This document shows positions 58,101-64,000 of a DNA stretch of 64,000 nt, piece after piece. The stretch comes from a virus. The stretch is taken from positions 31,264 to 95,263 of IMG/VR virus record IMGVR_UViG_3300022752_000037. One strand, given 5' to 3'. The stretch's first letter is position 1; each line of letters starts with the position of its first letter. A model generated the notes under the pieces. The model was given only the letters and a program-made list of their open reading frames with translations. It had not been told where the DNA came from and did not search any database. The translations under genes and the position numbers were made by a program.

Positions 58101-59752
58101 CCGCCCTGTCTTTTAGGTACCTGTTGTCCAGCATTTTTCAATGATTCAATAAAAGCATCTGCTCCTTTTTTCAGTGCATTCGGTAATGATGTTCCAGCAC
58201 TATCGACTATTTTTTTAAAATTCTCCGCTATTCCAAAATTAGCAGCATCGTTAAACATTTTGCCTGCATTTTTTATCACAGTACCAGCTTCGGTAGCTCC
58301 TGTTACTAGAGCTGCACTTCCAATATTAACTGCCTTTAAAAGATCTCCGCCTAATCCGCTAACATTTTCAACTGCTTTTCCTTCTCTTCCCTGCTGTGCT
58401 GCATCTGCTATTGCTGGTCGTATGCCTTTTCCTGTACCGCCGAAGTTTTCACTCAGTCCTCTCAGTGTAGTATTAAATTCTTTAAAGGCTGGATCTAATT
58501 TCCTTAATGGTTCCAACAATCCTTCATTTATAGCCACAGCAGCATCTTTGGCCCGTGCCTCAAATAATATCATTGCTGATCCAAGTTCGTTAACTTTTTT
58601 ACCTTGATCGTCTCTTCCCTGCATTTCTTTTAGAGCACGATCACGAGCCATTTTATCAAGTTCTTCGGCACTCTTGCCTCTACCTTCTTCACTTAGTTGA
58701 AGTTGTCTTAAGGCATCATGATAGCCACGTGTGGCTGTTATATTATCTGCTATAGCCTTACTGGCCACATTTCCTGTATGGTTCAGCGTGCCTAATTGTA
58801 ACTTACTGATATCTCTACTATCTTCGTAGGCTGCTGCTCGACCTTTTGCAGCGGCTTCTTGAGCTTCTTTCTCTTGTCCTCTTTGAGTGGCAAGAGCCAT
58901 ATCTCTTGTAGCAGCAGCTTGTTGACTGTTGATTGCTGCTTGAGTGGCAGCTTCTTTGGTAACTATCTGTCCTGTGGCAAATATTTCTTTGAACATTTGC
59001 CCTTGCCCACGTAATTGAGCTTCGTTATATTGTTGAGCAAAAAGAGCACGAGCTTTTGCCTCTTCTTCTGGGCCTTTGGTAGCTCCTATTAATCTAAACT
59101 TTGACTCAACAGCAGCATCTTGAGAAGCTTTTTTCATCGCCTCTGCTTGTTCTTCTCTAGACTTTCCTGTTAAACGAGCCATTAAGTCCATTTCAGTAGC
59201 TAATTTAGTAGCTGCCTCGATTGACTGTTTTTGACCTTCTTGATCCAGTTTTTGACTATATCTTGTATAAGCTAGTTGTAAAGCAAGAACTTCATTAAGG
59301 TCTTTACTTGTATAGCCTAACAATCTTAGATTATCAGTAGCAGGTTCGTCCATAAAACGTTTGCTGAGAGTAGCAAATGCCTCTGCTCCCCTAGTAACAC
59401 TACCACCTAAACCTATAAAATTTTCTCTATTTTCTTTGATTAAATTAGCGAACTCACCCAATGTTAGTCTTGTATTCGCTGCTGCTACACTAAGACCTAT
59501 AAGGTCACCTCTAAACCCTGCGCCAGCTTTGCTTAAATCCATGAATGCATCTTTAGCATTCAACAAACTTTGTGCAGTTTCTTTTCCATATCCTGGTAAC
59601 TTTTCAAAGGCTGCTATTAAAGGGTTAGTGCTTTGAGCTGTTTTGTTCAATGCAGCTTCTAGCCCGCCATCGCTATATTTTGGAGCTGCGGTTTGACTTT
59701 GAGCCCATTTCTTAAAGAATCTTTCAAATTCTAAACTTTTTTCGTCAGCCAT
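55103..59752 (-). CDS. Large tape-measure-like virion protein
   Basis: 1549 residues. The N-terminal 450 are alpha-helical with A-Q/K/E-rich coiled coil. At about 560-600 comes G-G-S-V-Q-M-T-G-N-L-F-E-D-W-G-K-G-T-L-V-E-L-H-G-L-E-G-V-V, a motif like the G-E-x-G-P-E-x-V/x-P element of tape-measure proteins. A 43-residue unit is repeated about 2.5 times (around 690-780) and a 65-66-residue unit four times (around 1140-1365), both near-identical at DNA level. It heads the head unit, just before gp20, and it is adjacent, divergently, to the gp26-like frameshift gene, the usual company of a tape-measure gene. Alternatives: a large head or tail structural protein of unknown place. Confidence 0.6.
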   Translation of the reverse strand: MADEKSLEFERFFKKWAQSQTAAPKYSDGGLEAALNKTAQSTNPLIAAFEKLPGYGKETAQSLLNAKDAFMDLSKAGAGFRGDLIGLSVAAANTRLTLGEFANLIKENRENFIGLGGSVTRGAEAFATLSKRFMDEPATDNLRLLGYTSKDLNEVLALQLAYTRYSQKLDQEGQKQSIEAATKLATEMDLMARLTGKSREEQAEAMKKASQDAAVESKFRLIGATKGPEEEAKARALFAQQYNEAQLRGQGQMFKEIFATGQIVTKEAATQAAINSQQAAATRDMALATQRGQEKEAQEAAAKGRAAAYEDSRDISKLQLGTLNHTGNVASKAIADNITATRGYHDALRQLQLSEEGRGKSAEELDKMARDRALKEMQGRDDQGKKVNELGSAMILFEARAKDAAVAINEGLLEPLRKLDPAFKEFNTTLRGLSENFGGTGKGIRPAIADAAQQGREGKAVENVSGLGGDLLKAVNIGSAALVTGATEAGTVIKNAGKMFNDAANFGIAENFKKIVDSAGTSLPNALKKGADAFIESLKNAGQQVPKRQGGSVQMTGNLFEDWGKGTLVELHGLEGVVRPDEMTNIAKGMTNQGAAKAIDNLKKQISSMHSTKGIDLNSISKDISTTVSAPIPKTPQTIELKQPTTPSKVEVINWPKDFGKSNVPPPPPSPVAKKEEAAKPVEAAKPTPTQASVRAIDNKIEKTTQEPLDIKSVTGTVISELQRAEAAKLTPTQASVRAIDNKIEKTTQEPLDIKSVTGTVISELQRAEAAKLTPTQASVRAVDNAPDVPKPDFKALTSEFGEEMKLPFGSMMDEFGSSFEKTYNDIQSTMGKVDLSGFNLKLEEINKDLIESLPVIEIQKSSEEMSGSARRFSQSYKEAMNSSVESNEEHLVYLNEKEQKRLEREKLTLGEIEQLEAKAQEQQLTYEEQLQLESLKHRIDVLKTNEEYNKAEIEATKKALNDQLELSEGIQGQIVGVTEKTNISQLDSVTQAKDAMMLEANEIASEITDLIPTDSVIAAKDAMMLEANEIAEDIAGEMSAVDIPPIQVEDVLVQARDNFMLEANEIAEDINNITKSIPAATTTLSDMTMAADEIASEMADLIPTDSVIAAKDAMMLEANNIAEDIESVMSGIEFKPIEIDDLIGDTDYISSSIKNALPFDEFAGVDKAINEQEKMLLFADDMRGGLDEVAHDIQANLGSMLDEYQQPEEEDTDYISSAIKNALPFDEFAGVDKAINEQEKMLLFADDMRGGLDEVVGDIQANLGSMIDKHLPKEEDTDYISSAIKNALPFDEFAGVDKAINEQEKMLLFADDMRGGLDEVVGDIQANLGSMIDKHLPKEEEDTDYISSAIKNALPFDEFAGLDKAIELQKNIQKNTSGMDVLAEDGSVAQGIKINPETGERYYTDIPEESKKSLDSQLKTTNPFFNEKGELDLNTIHLPGMKKYGADLKSQTQSISKKEENESSAETARLKRQAEKKSDSETSNNESKTSESKSTATVTKDATLNDVVKQLSSLNKNMQNLIDQNQKLLGDQLRAVKANNKNNFVGVY
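55660..56330. repeat. Tandem repeat of about 198 bases, four copies
   Basis: Near-identical units; the block CCTGCAAATTCATCAAACGG begins at 55668, 55866, 56061 and 56259 (198, 195 and 198 bases apart). It encodes 65-66-residue repeats within the tape-measure-like protein. In-frame spacing is kept. Confidence 0.9.
57408..57700. repeat. Tandem repeat of 129 bases
   Basis: A 129-base unit starting GCTCTAACACTTGCTTGAG at 57408, 57537 and 57666; the first two units look nearly identical and the third is partial. It encodes 43 residues in the tape-measure-like protein and suggests recent unequal recombination. Confidence 0.9.
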
Positions 59753-59777
59753 TATTTTTCCAGGTAAAAACTACGTA

Positions 59778-59785
59778 TATAAATA
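59778..59785 (+). promoter_or_regulatory. Late promoter for the gp26-like gene
   Basis: A perfect TATAAATA, 27 bases before the ATG at 59813. It faces the minus-strand box at 59795-59802. Confidence 0.7.
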
Positions 59786-59794
59786 TCTATATTA

Positions 59795-59802
59795 TATTTA
59801 TC
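59795..59802 (-). promoter_or_regulatory. Late promoter of the tape-measure/head unit
   Basis: GATAAATA on the minus strand, 42 bases before the ATG at 59752. Its expected start point lies next to that of the opposing promoter, so the two cannot easily be used at the same time. Confidence 0.7.
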
Positions 59803-59812
59803 GGATCATTTT

Positions 59813-60637
59813 ATGAATCAAAGCAATCCACTTTTGAAATATTTCAGACAACCTAAGATTTATATTAATTTGCCAAGCCGTGGACTATATTATGAAAATA
59901 ACTCATTACAAGGCAATTACGAGCAGGTTCCTATTTTTGCTATGACAGGAATGGATGAAATTATTAGTAAAACTCCGGATGCATTGTTCAGTGGAGAAGC
60001 CACAGCCAAAGTAATTGAAAGTTGTTGTCCGGTGATTAAAAATGCCAAATTGATGCCCAGTATTGATTTAGATGCGTTATTAATTGCTATAAGAATTGCT
60101 ACATTTGGTCCTACTATGAACTTTACCCAAGTTTGTAAAAATTGTAGTACTGAAAATGATTATGAAGTAGAATTAAATGTTATCATAGACTATTTTCAAA
60201 ATTTAAAATTTGTTAATACTATTAATATTGACGAAAACCTTATTATTAAAGTCAGACCTCTATTGTATGAAGAAATGAATTATTTCGCGATAGAAAATTT
60301 TAAATTACAAAAAATGTTGTATCAAACAAGAGATCTTGAAGACGTAGAGAGACAAAAAACTATTGATAAAATTTATCTCGATCTTAGTGATTTACAATTG
60401 CAGCTTTTCTTAACTGTTATTAGTTCTATTCAAATTCCTGATATGGTTGTTTCAGAAAAAGACTTTATAGAAGAATATTTAAGAAACTGTGAACGTGACC
60501 AGTACAATTTAATTAAATCTAAATTAGAAGAAAACAAAGAAACATGGGCGATTCCTAAACAAAAAATTCAATGTTCTAATTGTAAAACTGAAGATGAAAT
60601 GCAAGTAGTATTGGATCAATCTAATTTTTTCGGTTAA
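59813..60637 (+). CDS. gp26-like baseplate hub / tail-assembly protein
   Basis: 274 residues. The pattern L-P-S-R-G-L-Y-Y near residue 20, D-E-I-I-S-K-T-P-D-A-L-F-S-G at 48-61, V-I-x-S-C-C-P, and two C-x-x-C pairs (C108/C111 and C254/C257), likely joined in one zinc site, fit the T4 baseplate family that includes gp26 of T4-like phages. In other phages proteins of the lambda gpG type next to the tape-measure gene act as tail assembly chaperones and are extended by a -1 frameshift; the same feature is seen at the 3' end here. Expressed from a late promoter facing away from the tape-measure-like gene. The symbol is left empty because the family match is by motif only. Confidence 0.7.
   Translation: MNQSNPLLKYFRQPKIYINLPSRGLYYENNSLQGNYEQVPIFAMTGMDEIISKTPDALFSGEATAKVIESCCPVIKNAKLMPSIDLDALLIAIRIATFGPTMNFTQVCKNCSTENDYEVELNVIIDYFQNLKFVNTINIDENLIIKVRPLLYEEMNYFAIENFKLQKMLYQTRDLEDVERQKTIDKIYLDLSDLQLQLFLTVISSIQIPDMVVSEKDFIEEYLRNCERDQYNLIKSKLEENKETWAIPKQKIQCSNCKTEDEMQVVLDQSNFFG
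60625..60631 (+). other. Probable programmed -1 frameshift site
   Basis: The heptamer T-TTT-TTC, in the correct phase (zero frame AAT TTT TTC GGT TAA), is a classic X-XXY-YYZ slippery sequence. It lies four codons before the end of the gp26-like gene. A GTTAAG / CTTAAC stem (633-638 with 649-654, ten-base loop) begins one base later and includes the stop codon. Confidence 0.7.
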
Positions 60638-60864
60638 GGCTTCTAAAACTTAACAATGAGGACATACTGAAATATACAGAAAGATTAGATTTAGAAGCCA
60701 AAGAAATAAAAGATGAAATTTTTAGAATAAGTTGGTATATGAGGGGTGGCGTAAGCAGCACTGATTTATTTTATCTATACAGTTATGAAGACAGAACAAT
60801 TCTAAATCAGATTATTAAAGATAATATTGATGCTACCAAGAAGTCAGGAATAAATCTTATCTAG
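60631..60864 (+). CDS. -1 frame extension of the gp26-like protein
   Basis: After a -1 shift at 60625-60631 the frame stays open for 77 codons to the TAG at 60862, giving a 350-residue fusion. The extension has no ATG in a useful place (the first methionine is about 40 codons in) and no ribosome-binding site, so it seems to be made only by shifting. Its sequence is conserved-looking: charged helix, then I-S-W-Y-M-R-G-G-V-S-S-T-D-L-F, Y-S-Y-E-D-R-T-I-L-N-Q-I-I. An aromatic/R-x-G segment followed by E-R/D-R and a helix is the style of C-terminal parts of tail assembly chaperones. It overlaps the opposing gene by eight bases. The role is inferred from this arrangement. Confidence 0.7.
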   Translation, partial: RLRLLKLNNEDILKYTERLDLEAKEIKDEIFRISWYMRGGVSSTDLFYLYSYEDRTILNQIIKDNIDATKKSGINLI

Positions 60865-62464
60865 CCAAATATGGTAGTTGCTGTCCAGGTTTTAAAAACT
60901 GTTGTAATGGATCCGGTTTACCTTTAGCTATTTCCGACCGCCTATAGGCAGTTAAATCCCAATTTGTACTAAGACTTGAATTACTAATTAGTTCTTTATT
61001 TGGACCTTTAGCAATTAAAACACTATTATCATCTGGTTTATCTGTTAATTCACCAGTTGTAGTGTTCAAATACCAAAGACCAGAACTATTTGCTACTGGC
61101 TCCGAAGTTGCTTGACGTATAGTTCCGTTAGGAGCCGCAGGAGCATTTGTAGGAGGATTAGCACTTTGTCCTGTAGATTGAGTTTTAGAAGCAGCTTGAG
61201 CACCGGTCTGCGAATAAGCATAATGTACAGGATCTTTTATAGGTTCGGGTCGACGCCATCCTTGAGAATTCATCCATTCTTCCTCTTCTCGACTTAACGG
61301 AGGACTTACATCAATGGCCCATAGATGAAACCATTCTTTATTCTTATGTTTGTCAGGATTAGTAGGTATATATATACCTTTTTCTCCTTTTTGCCATCTA
61401 TCATAAAGATCCTGTTGTTTATCTCTAGTACGTTCTGCACTAGTTATGTTTAACTCTTTTCCAAATTTCAATCTGTATTCTTTTTTAATTTTTTCAACAG
61501 CTCTTTTACTATTGGCCAAATCCTGATCACTACCAGGTACATCATACTTTTCTTGTTTTTGATATTGACCTAATACTCGACCTAATTCTGTATCTTCGAA
61601 ATCTCTTACATCCTTGAATATATTCAATCCTAGTTCTTCTAATGCGGCAGCAGACCCTGCTATAACTGCATTAACAAATTGTTCTAACCATACTCTACCT
61701 TTATCAGAATTTAAAAAAGTAATCCAAGCAGCTTTTAAAGTCGCATTAGCTAAAACTGCCGAGGCTAAATTTAATGTAATTTTTCCACCAGTAGCCATAC
61801 CTGCGGCCAGTGCTAGCATAGCAGTAGCACTTTTAGCAATTAGGTTACCACTGATAATTTGAGCTACAACCGCAGTAGCGAATATTGCTAACTCTTTATT
61901 TCTACGAGGATCATCTGGGGGTAATGCATCAACTTTTTCATTATAAACTTCCCAGGCATACCAAATTCCCCATATTCCGACAAGTTTATTAACAAGATAA
62001 CCTAGAGCAAGCCAACGCGGAGAATTCCAGAATTTAGTCATTTTACTTTGAAATGCACTTGTAGCAGGTCTATTCATTATGTCTTGATAACTTTGAGATA
62101 TTTGACTACTAGATGCAGCAGTTTTGAAATAGGCAGCAACTTTAGAATCACTTCTTTTCTTTATTTCATCTAATACAACTTTTAGGTCATTGCCTTGAAG
62201 ATTAGGATCTAAATCTTTATGTAAAAATTTATAAAAATCAGGATCTTTAACCCTGCCAGTTTCTCTTGATTTAATTACTGCTTCTGCATATTTGTCAGAC
62301 TTAGCTTGTATGAAAGGCTCCATTCTCTTCAGTAATTCTTTTTGAGATTTAGATGCTTGATAAGCTTGTTGTGCTTTATTTAAACCTTTCTTTGCTGCAT
62401 TAGTAGCTGATTTTGCAGTAGATTTAAATACACCTGCTTCAAATACAATTTCGTGAGCTTTCAT
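60857..62464 (-). CDS. Virion protein with hydrophobic segments and an M15 (D,D-carboxypeptidase-like) domain
   Basis: 535 residues. It begins M-K-A-H-E-I-V-F-E, the start style of virion proteins in this genome. Residues 1-130 are helical; about 150-275 contain several hydrophobic segments, possibly membrane-inserting. About 320-420 resemble VanY-type M15 peptidases: I-T-S-A-E-R-T-R-D-K-Q-Q-D-L-Y, W-A-I-D-V-S-P-P-L and D-P-V-H-Y-A-Y. D385 and H414 would be zinc ligands, but the canonical H-x-x-G-x-A-x-D is changed: tryptophan stands where the first histidine should be, with H380 two residues later. So it may be inactive or altered. Probably injected or baseplate-linked and acting at the cell envelope. 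The ATG is seven bases after a late box, without a ribosome-binding site. Confidence 0.65.
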   Translation of the reverse strand: MKAHEIVFEAGVFKSTAKSATNAAKKGLNKAQQAYQASKSQKELLKRMEPFIQAKSDKYAEAVIKSRETGRVKDPDFYKFLHKDLDPNLQGNDLKVVLDEIKKRSDSKVAAYFKTAASSSQISQSYQDIMNRPATSAFQSKMTKFWNSPRWLALGYLVNKLVGIWGIWYAWEVYNEKVDALPPDDPRRNKELAIFATAVVAQIISGNLIAKSATAMLALAAGMATGGKITLNLASAVLANATLKAAWITFLNSDKGRVWLEQFVNAVIAGSAAALEELGLNIFKDVRDFEDTELGRVLGQYQKQEKYDVPGSDQDLANSKRAVEKIKKEYRLKFGKELNITSAERTRDKQQDLYDRWQKGEKGIYIPTNPDKHKNKEWFHLWAIDVSPPLSREEEEWMNSQGWRRPEPIKDPVHYAYSQTGAQAASKTQSTGQSANPPTNAPAAPNGTIRQATSEPVANSSGLWYLNTTTGELTDKPDDNSVLIAKGPNKELISNSSLSTNWDLTAYRRSEIAKGKPDPLQQFLKPGQQLPYLAR

Positions 62465-62471
62465 GATAAGA

Positions 62472-62479
62472 TATTTATT
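62472..62479 (-). promoter_or_regulatory. Late promoter giving a leaderless message
   Basis: AATAAATA on the minus strand, seven bases (TCTTATC) before the ATG at 62464. Confidence 0.65.
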
Positions 62480-62483
62480 AGAA

Positions 62484-62917
62484 GTTGAACGTAGTTCAAC
62501 TGTTCTTCGCTCACGCTCGAACAGTTCTTCTGCGAAGCAGTTTTAATATTATCCAGATACAATGGTCACACTTTGCCCGTTAAGGGCAAAAATGACTTTA
62601 CATTATCCGAGTACGCAAGTCACATAGCGTTAGAGCTACGAGGCTGTAAAAAATTTTTACTACCTCACGCAGGCGGTCATCCGGTACCTGCTCACTCCGT
62701 CTTTACAATGACGGCAGTCTATACACATACGCTAACACATGCATAGCCGTTAGGGAGTTACCCTTCTTTTGGCCTTTCGTCCTTTTCAAACAACCAAATC
62801 GCAGGTCTTAAGCGATCTTCATCTCTGAGAGGTAGTGGTTGAGTTCTTGTTACGGCGACAAGATTCCATCCCTGTGACACGAGTCCAGGTCTAGGGCGCA
62901 CGAAATTAGGCCTGCGC
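62484..62917 (-). ncRNA. Hairpin-dense noncoding region, candidate structured RNA
   Basis: Nothing coding of useful length is seen, and G+C is visibly higher than in the genes around. At least 13 consecutive inverted repeats cover it: 62484-62500, 62498-62526, 62530-62540, 62572-62590, 62593-62622, 62625-62638, 62640-62666, 62669-62691, 62697-62714, 62732-62753, 62752-62764, 62798-62816, 62846-62862 and 62896-62917. Most have exact stems of four to eight pairs. No tRNA, tmRNA or group I intron core was recognised. Strand is assumed minus because both neighbours are on it. Could instead be an origin or packaging site. Confidence 0.5.
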
Positions 62918-62922
62918 TAGCC

Positions 62923-63360
62923 TTAACCGTTTAATTGTTTGCCTTTGATATGTGAGCCATGAACACGAACAGATATCTGTCCGTTATAGTATTCGTCTGA
63001 TTCTAATACACGCCTTGAGAATTGCTCTCTTGCCTCAATGTAACTACATTCTGCCTTGGTTTTACAAAAATAAAGTATGTCTCTACGAAAGTTATCTAGG
63101 CCTAATTTTATAACATCTGCCTGTAATTCGTCATTTGATCCGTAATAGTCTCGCCAATCACTTTCTATTTTGCCTCTGATGCGTTTCTTTTTCTTGTTGC
63201 CATTCTTTAATTTCACTGTGCGAACTGTGGTCTTTGCGAATTTAGCCAGTTTTTTGCCTATGTATTTTCTATTATTGGTAAGATTGGTTATAATATAAAC
63301 AAAGCCTATATATTCTTCTTCAATTGATTCTACGATCGCATCGTTATAATACCAAGACAT
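62923..63360 (-). CDS. GIY-YIG family endonuclease
   Basis: 145 residues. The GIY-YIG core is seen as G-F-V-Y-I-I-T-N (19-26) and K-Y-I-G-K-K (32-37), with a basic loop and the catalytic glutamate probably in S-Y-I-E-A-R-E-Q (around 106-113). These enzymes make DNA breaks; in T4-like phages they are often free-standing (Seg-like) homing nucleases. It follows a small gene after gp46. The hairpin-rich region begins six bases after its stop, so the two may be linked. No ribosome-binding site of note. Confidence 0.75.
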   Translation of the reverse strand: MSWYYNDAIVESIEEEYIGFVYIITNLTNNRKYIGKKLAKFAKTTVRTVKLKNGNKKKKRIRGKIESDWRDYYGSNDELQADVIKLGLDNFRRDILYFCKTKAECSYIEAREQFSRRVLESDEYYNGQISVRVHGSHIKGKQLNG

Positions 63361-63363
63361 CTA

Positions 63364-63618
63364 CTATGTATCAAGATTTCGCCTTCGAATCTTGTCTCTT
63401 GGCACACCACCTTTGCGATATTTTTCACTATATCTTCTGTGTCTTTCTTTGTAGGTATCCAACAATGCTTGTCTCATTTCTTGCGAAAGTTTAATCATCT
63501 GCATTAAGTTTGCTCTTGTTCGCTTGGCACTAGCCATAGTTCGTTCCACAGCAAACTGTTGATAATTTGTAAAATAGATACGAAACTCTCGCATCAGTCG
63601 ATCATGAAGCTCATCCAT
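63364..63618 (-). CDS. Small helical protein after gp46
   Basis: About 84 residues from the ATG at 63618, which overlaps the gp46 stop by eight bases; an in-frame ATG at 63657 would give 97 residues. The sequence is basic and helical (R-E-F-R-I-Y-F-T-N-Y-Q-Q-F, then Q-E-M-R-Q-A-L-L-D-T-Y-K-E-R-H-R-R-Y-S). Small genes of this type follow gp46 in marine T4-like phages. No function is recognised; DNA or RNA contact is possible from the charge. Confidence 0.6.
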   Translation of the reverse strand: MDELHDRLMREFRIYFTNYQQFAVERTMASAKRTRANLMQMIKLSQEMRQALLDTYKERHRRYSEKYRKGGVPRDKIRRRNLDT

Positions 63619-64000
63619 TCTCGAACTCCAAGTCATTAGCATAGCTAGTATAGCCATTTTCTTTTATAACTTTTAGCACATTATTGACACGGCCTACTAG
63701 TTCATCCTTATGACTGATTAGGTAAATGTTTTTGTTTCGTTCTCTTGCCATTTTTTTCAGTAGTGCTAGAGCACTTTCTACACCAGCAGCATCTAATCCG
63801 TTGTCTATAAGTTCATCGATAAACAGTAAATTGATATTTTGATAAAGACTTTCCCACACATCACGGAAACTCCAACTAAGTCCTAGGATTAATCTGTTGC
63901 GTTCTCCTCTGCTTAGATTGTCAAAGTCAAGCTCTTGTCCTAACTGAGTTATCTCTACGTTAAGATCATTTAAGAAACTGACTTGATGAGGTAGTCCCAT
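63611..64000 (-). CDS. gp46: Recombination endonuclease subunit gp46, C-terminal part (cut by window edge)
   Basis: The last 129 residues of an SMC/Rad50-type ATPase. Visible: the ABC signature L-S-R-G-E-R-N-R-L, Walker B with catalytic glutamate L-L-F-I-D-E-L-I-D-N-G-L-D, and a switch histidine in L-I-S-H-K-D-E. With gp47 it forms the nuclease that resects DNA ends for phage recombination and replication. The remainder, including Walker A, lies beyond the right edge. Stop overlaps the next small gene. Confidence 0.92.
   Translation of the reverse strand: MGLPHQVSFLNDLNVEITQLGQELDFDNLSRGERNRLILGLSWSFRDVWESLYQNINLLFIDELIDNGLDAAGVESALALLKKMARERNKNIYLISHKDELVGRVNNVLKVIKENGYTSYANDLEFENG

Noticed and set aside
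60631-60864. Sequencing or assembly indel splitting one gene
   Set aside because: Not fully excluded, but the break falls exactly on an in-phase T-TTT-TTC slippery heptamer followed by a stem, which favours programmed frameshifting.
62484-62917. tRNA, tmRNA, hammerhead ribozyme or group I intron
   Set aside because: No T-loop GTTCRA context, no acceptor CCA stem, no CUGANGA-GAAA core and no intron P7 pattern could be found by eye; only generic hairpins are supported.

Overview
The window is part of the genome of a marine T4-like myovirus, of the kind known from cyanobacteria and SAR11-type hosts. It is AT-rich. It carries a recognisable T4 virion core: portal gp20, prohead core protein, protease gp21, scaffold gp22, capsid gp23, neck gp13 and gp14, gp15, sheath gp18, tube gp19, a gp26-like baseplate/tail-assembly protein, gp1 kinase and gp46. 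Many promoters match the T4 late box (TATAAATA and variants). The host cannot be fixed from this window: no photosynthesis, tRNA or integrase genes were seen.

Layout, left to right. (1) 1-6.3 kb, minus strand except for a plus-strand HNH gene: tail-tube family fragment, gp19, gp18, HNH endonuclease, gp1 dNMP kinase with its own sigma70-type promoter, a small unknown gene, and gp13. (2) 6.3-9.9 kb, plus strand: gp14, gp15, a NUDIX hydrolase and a small unknown gene, all tightly coupled. (3) 9.9-22.4 kb, minus strand: a 2OG-Fe(II) oxygenase, a 1643-residue structural protein, tail-fibre proteins, glycine-rich adhesin-like proteins, a protein with a type-1-copper-like domain, and a tail-fibre-assembly-like protein. 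(4) 22.4-27.9 kb, minus strand: a six-gene unit ending in four coupled enzyme genes (U32-methyltransferase fusion, methyltransferase-like protein, flavin-dependent halogenase, 2OG-Fe(II) oxygenase). (5) 27.9-36.3 kb: nine paralogous modular surface proteins in tandem, in two families (six plus three), with two small chaperone-like genes among them. (6) 36.3-48.4 kb: a 2785-residue repeat-rich virion protein and seven smaller structural genes. (7) 48.5-59.8 kb: the head-and-tape unit (large tape-measure-like protein, gp20, two small genes, prohead core, gp21, gp22, gp23), closed by a strong terminator. (8) 59.8-64 kb: gp26-like gene with a probable programmed -1 frameshift into a 77-codon extension, a membrane/M15-peptidase-like virion protein, a 440-base region packed with hairpins, a GIY-YIG nuclease, a small gene and the 3' end of gp46.

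How it works together: most genes build the particle and are read from late promoters. Regions 3 to 6 are the host-recognition part of the particle and show heavy duplication and domain shuffling. The enzyme cassette in region 4 lies inside this module and may modify a virion or host-surface component. gp1 and gp46 belong to nucleotide and DNA metabolism. Terminase genes gp16 and gp17, often found near gp15-gp18 in relatives, are not in the window.

Most noteworthy: the frameshift site at 60625-60631; the tailoring-enzyme cassette; type-1 copper ligand sets in tail proteins; the nine-gene paralog array; the hairpin-dense region at 62484-62917; several genes whose ATG sits 5 or 7 bases after a late-promoter box (leaderless messages); and an inverted repeat over the gp1 ribosome-binding site whose 5' arm contains the expected transcription start.
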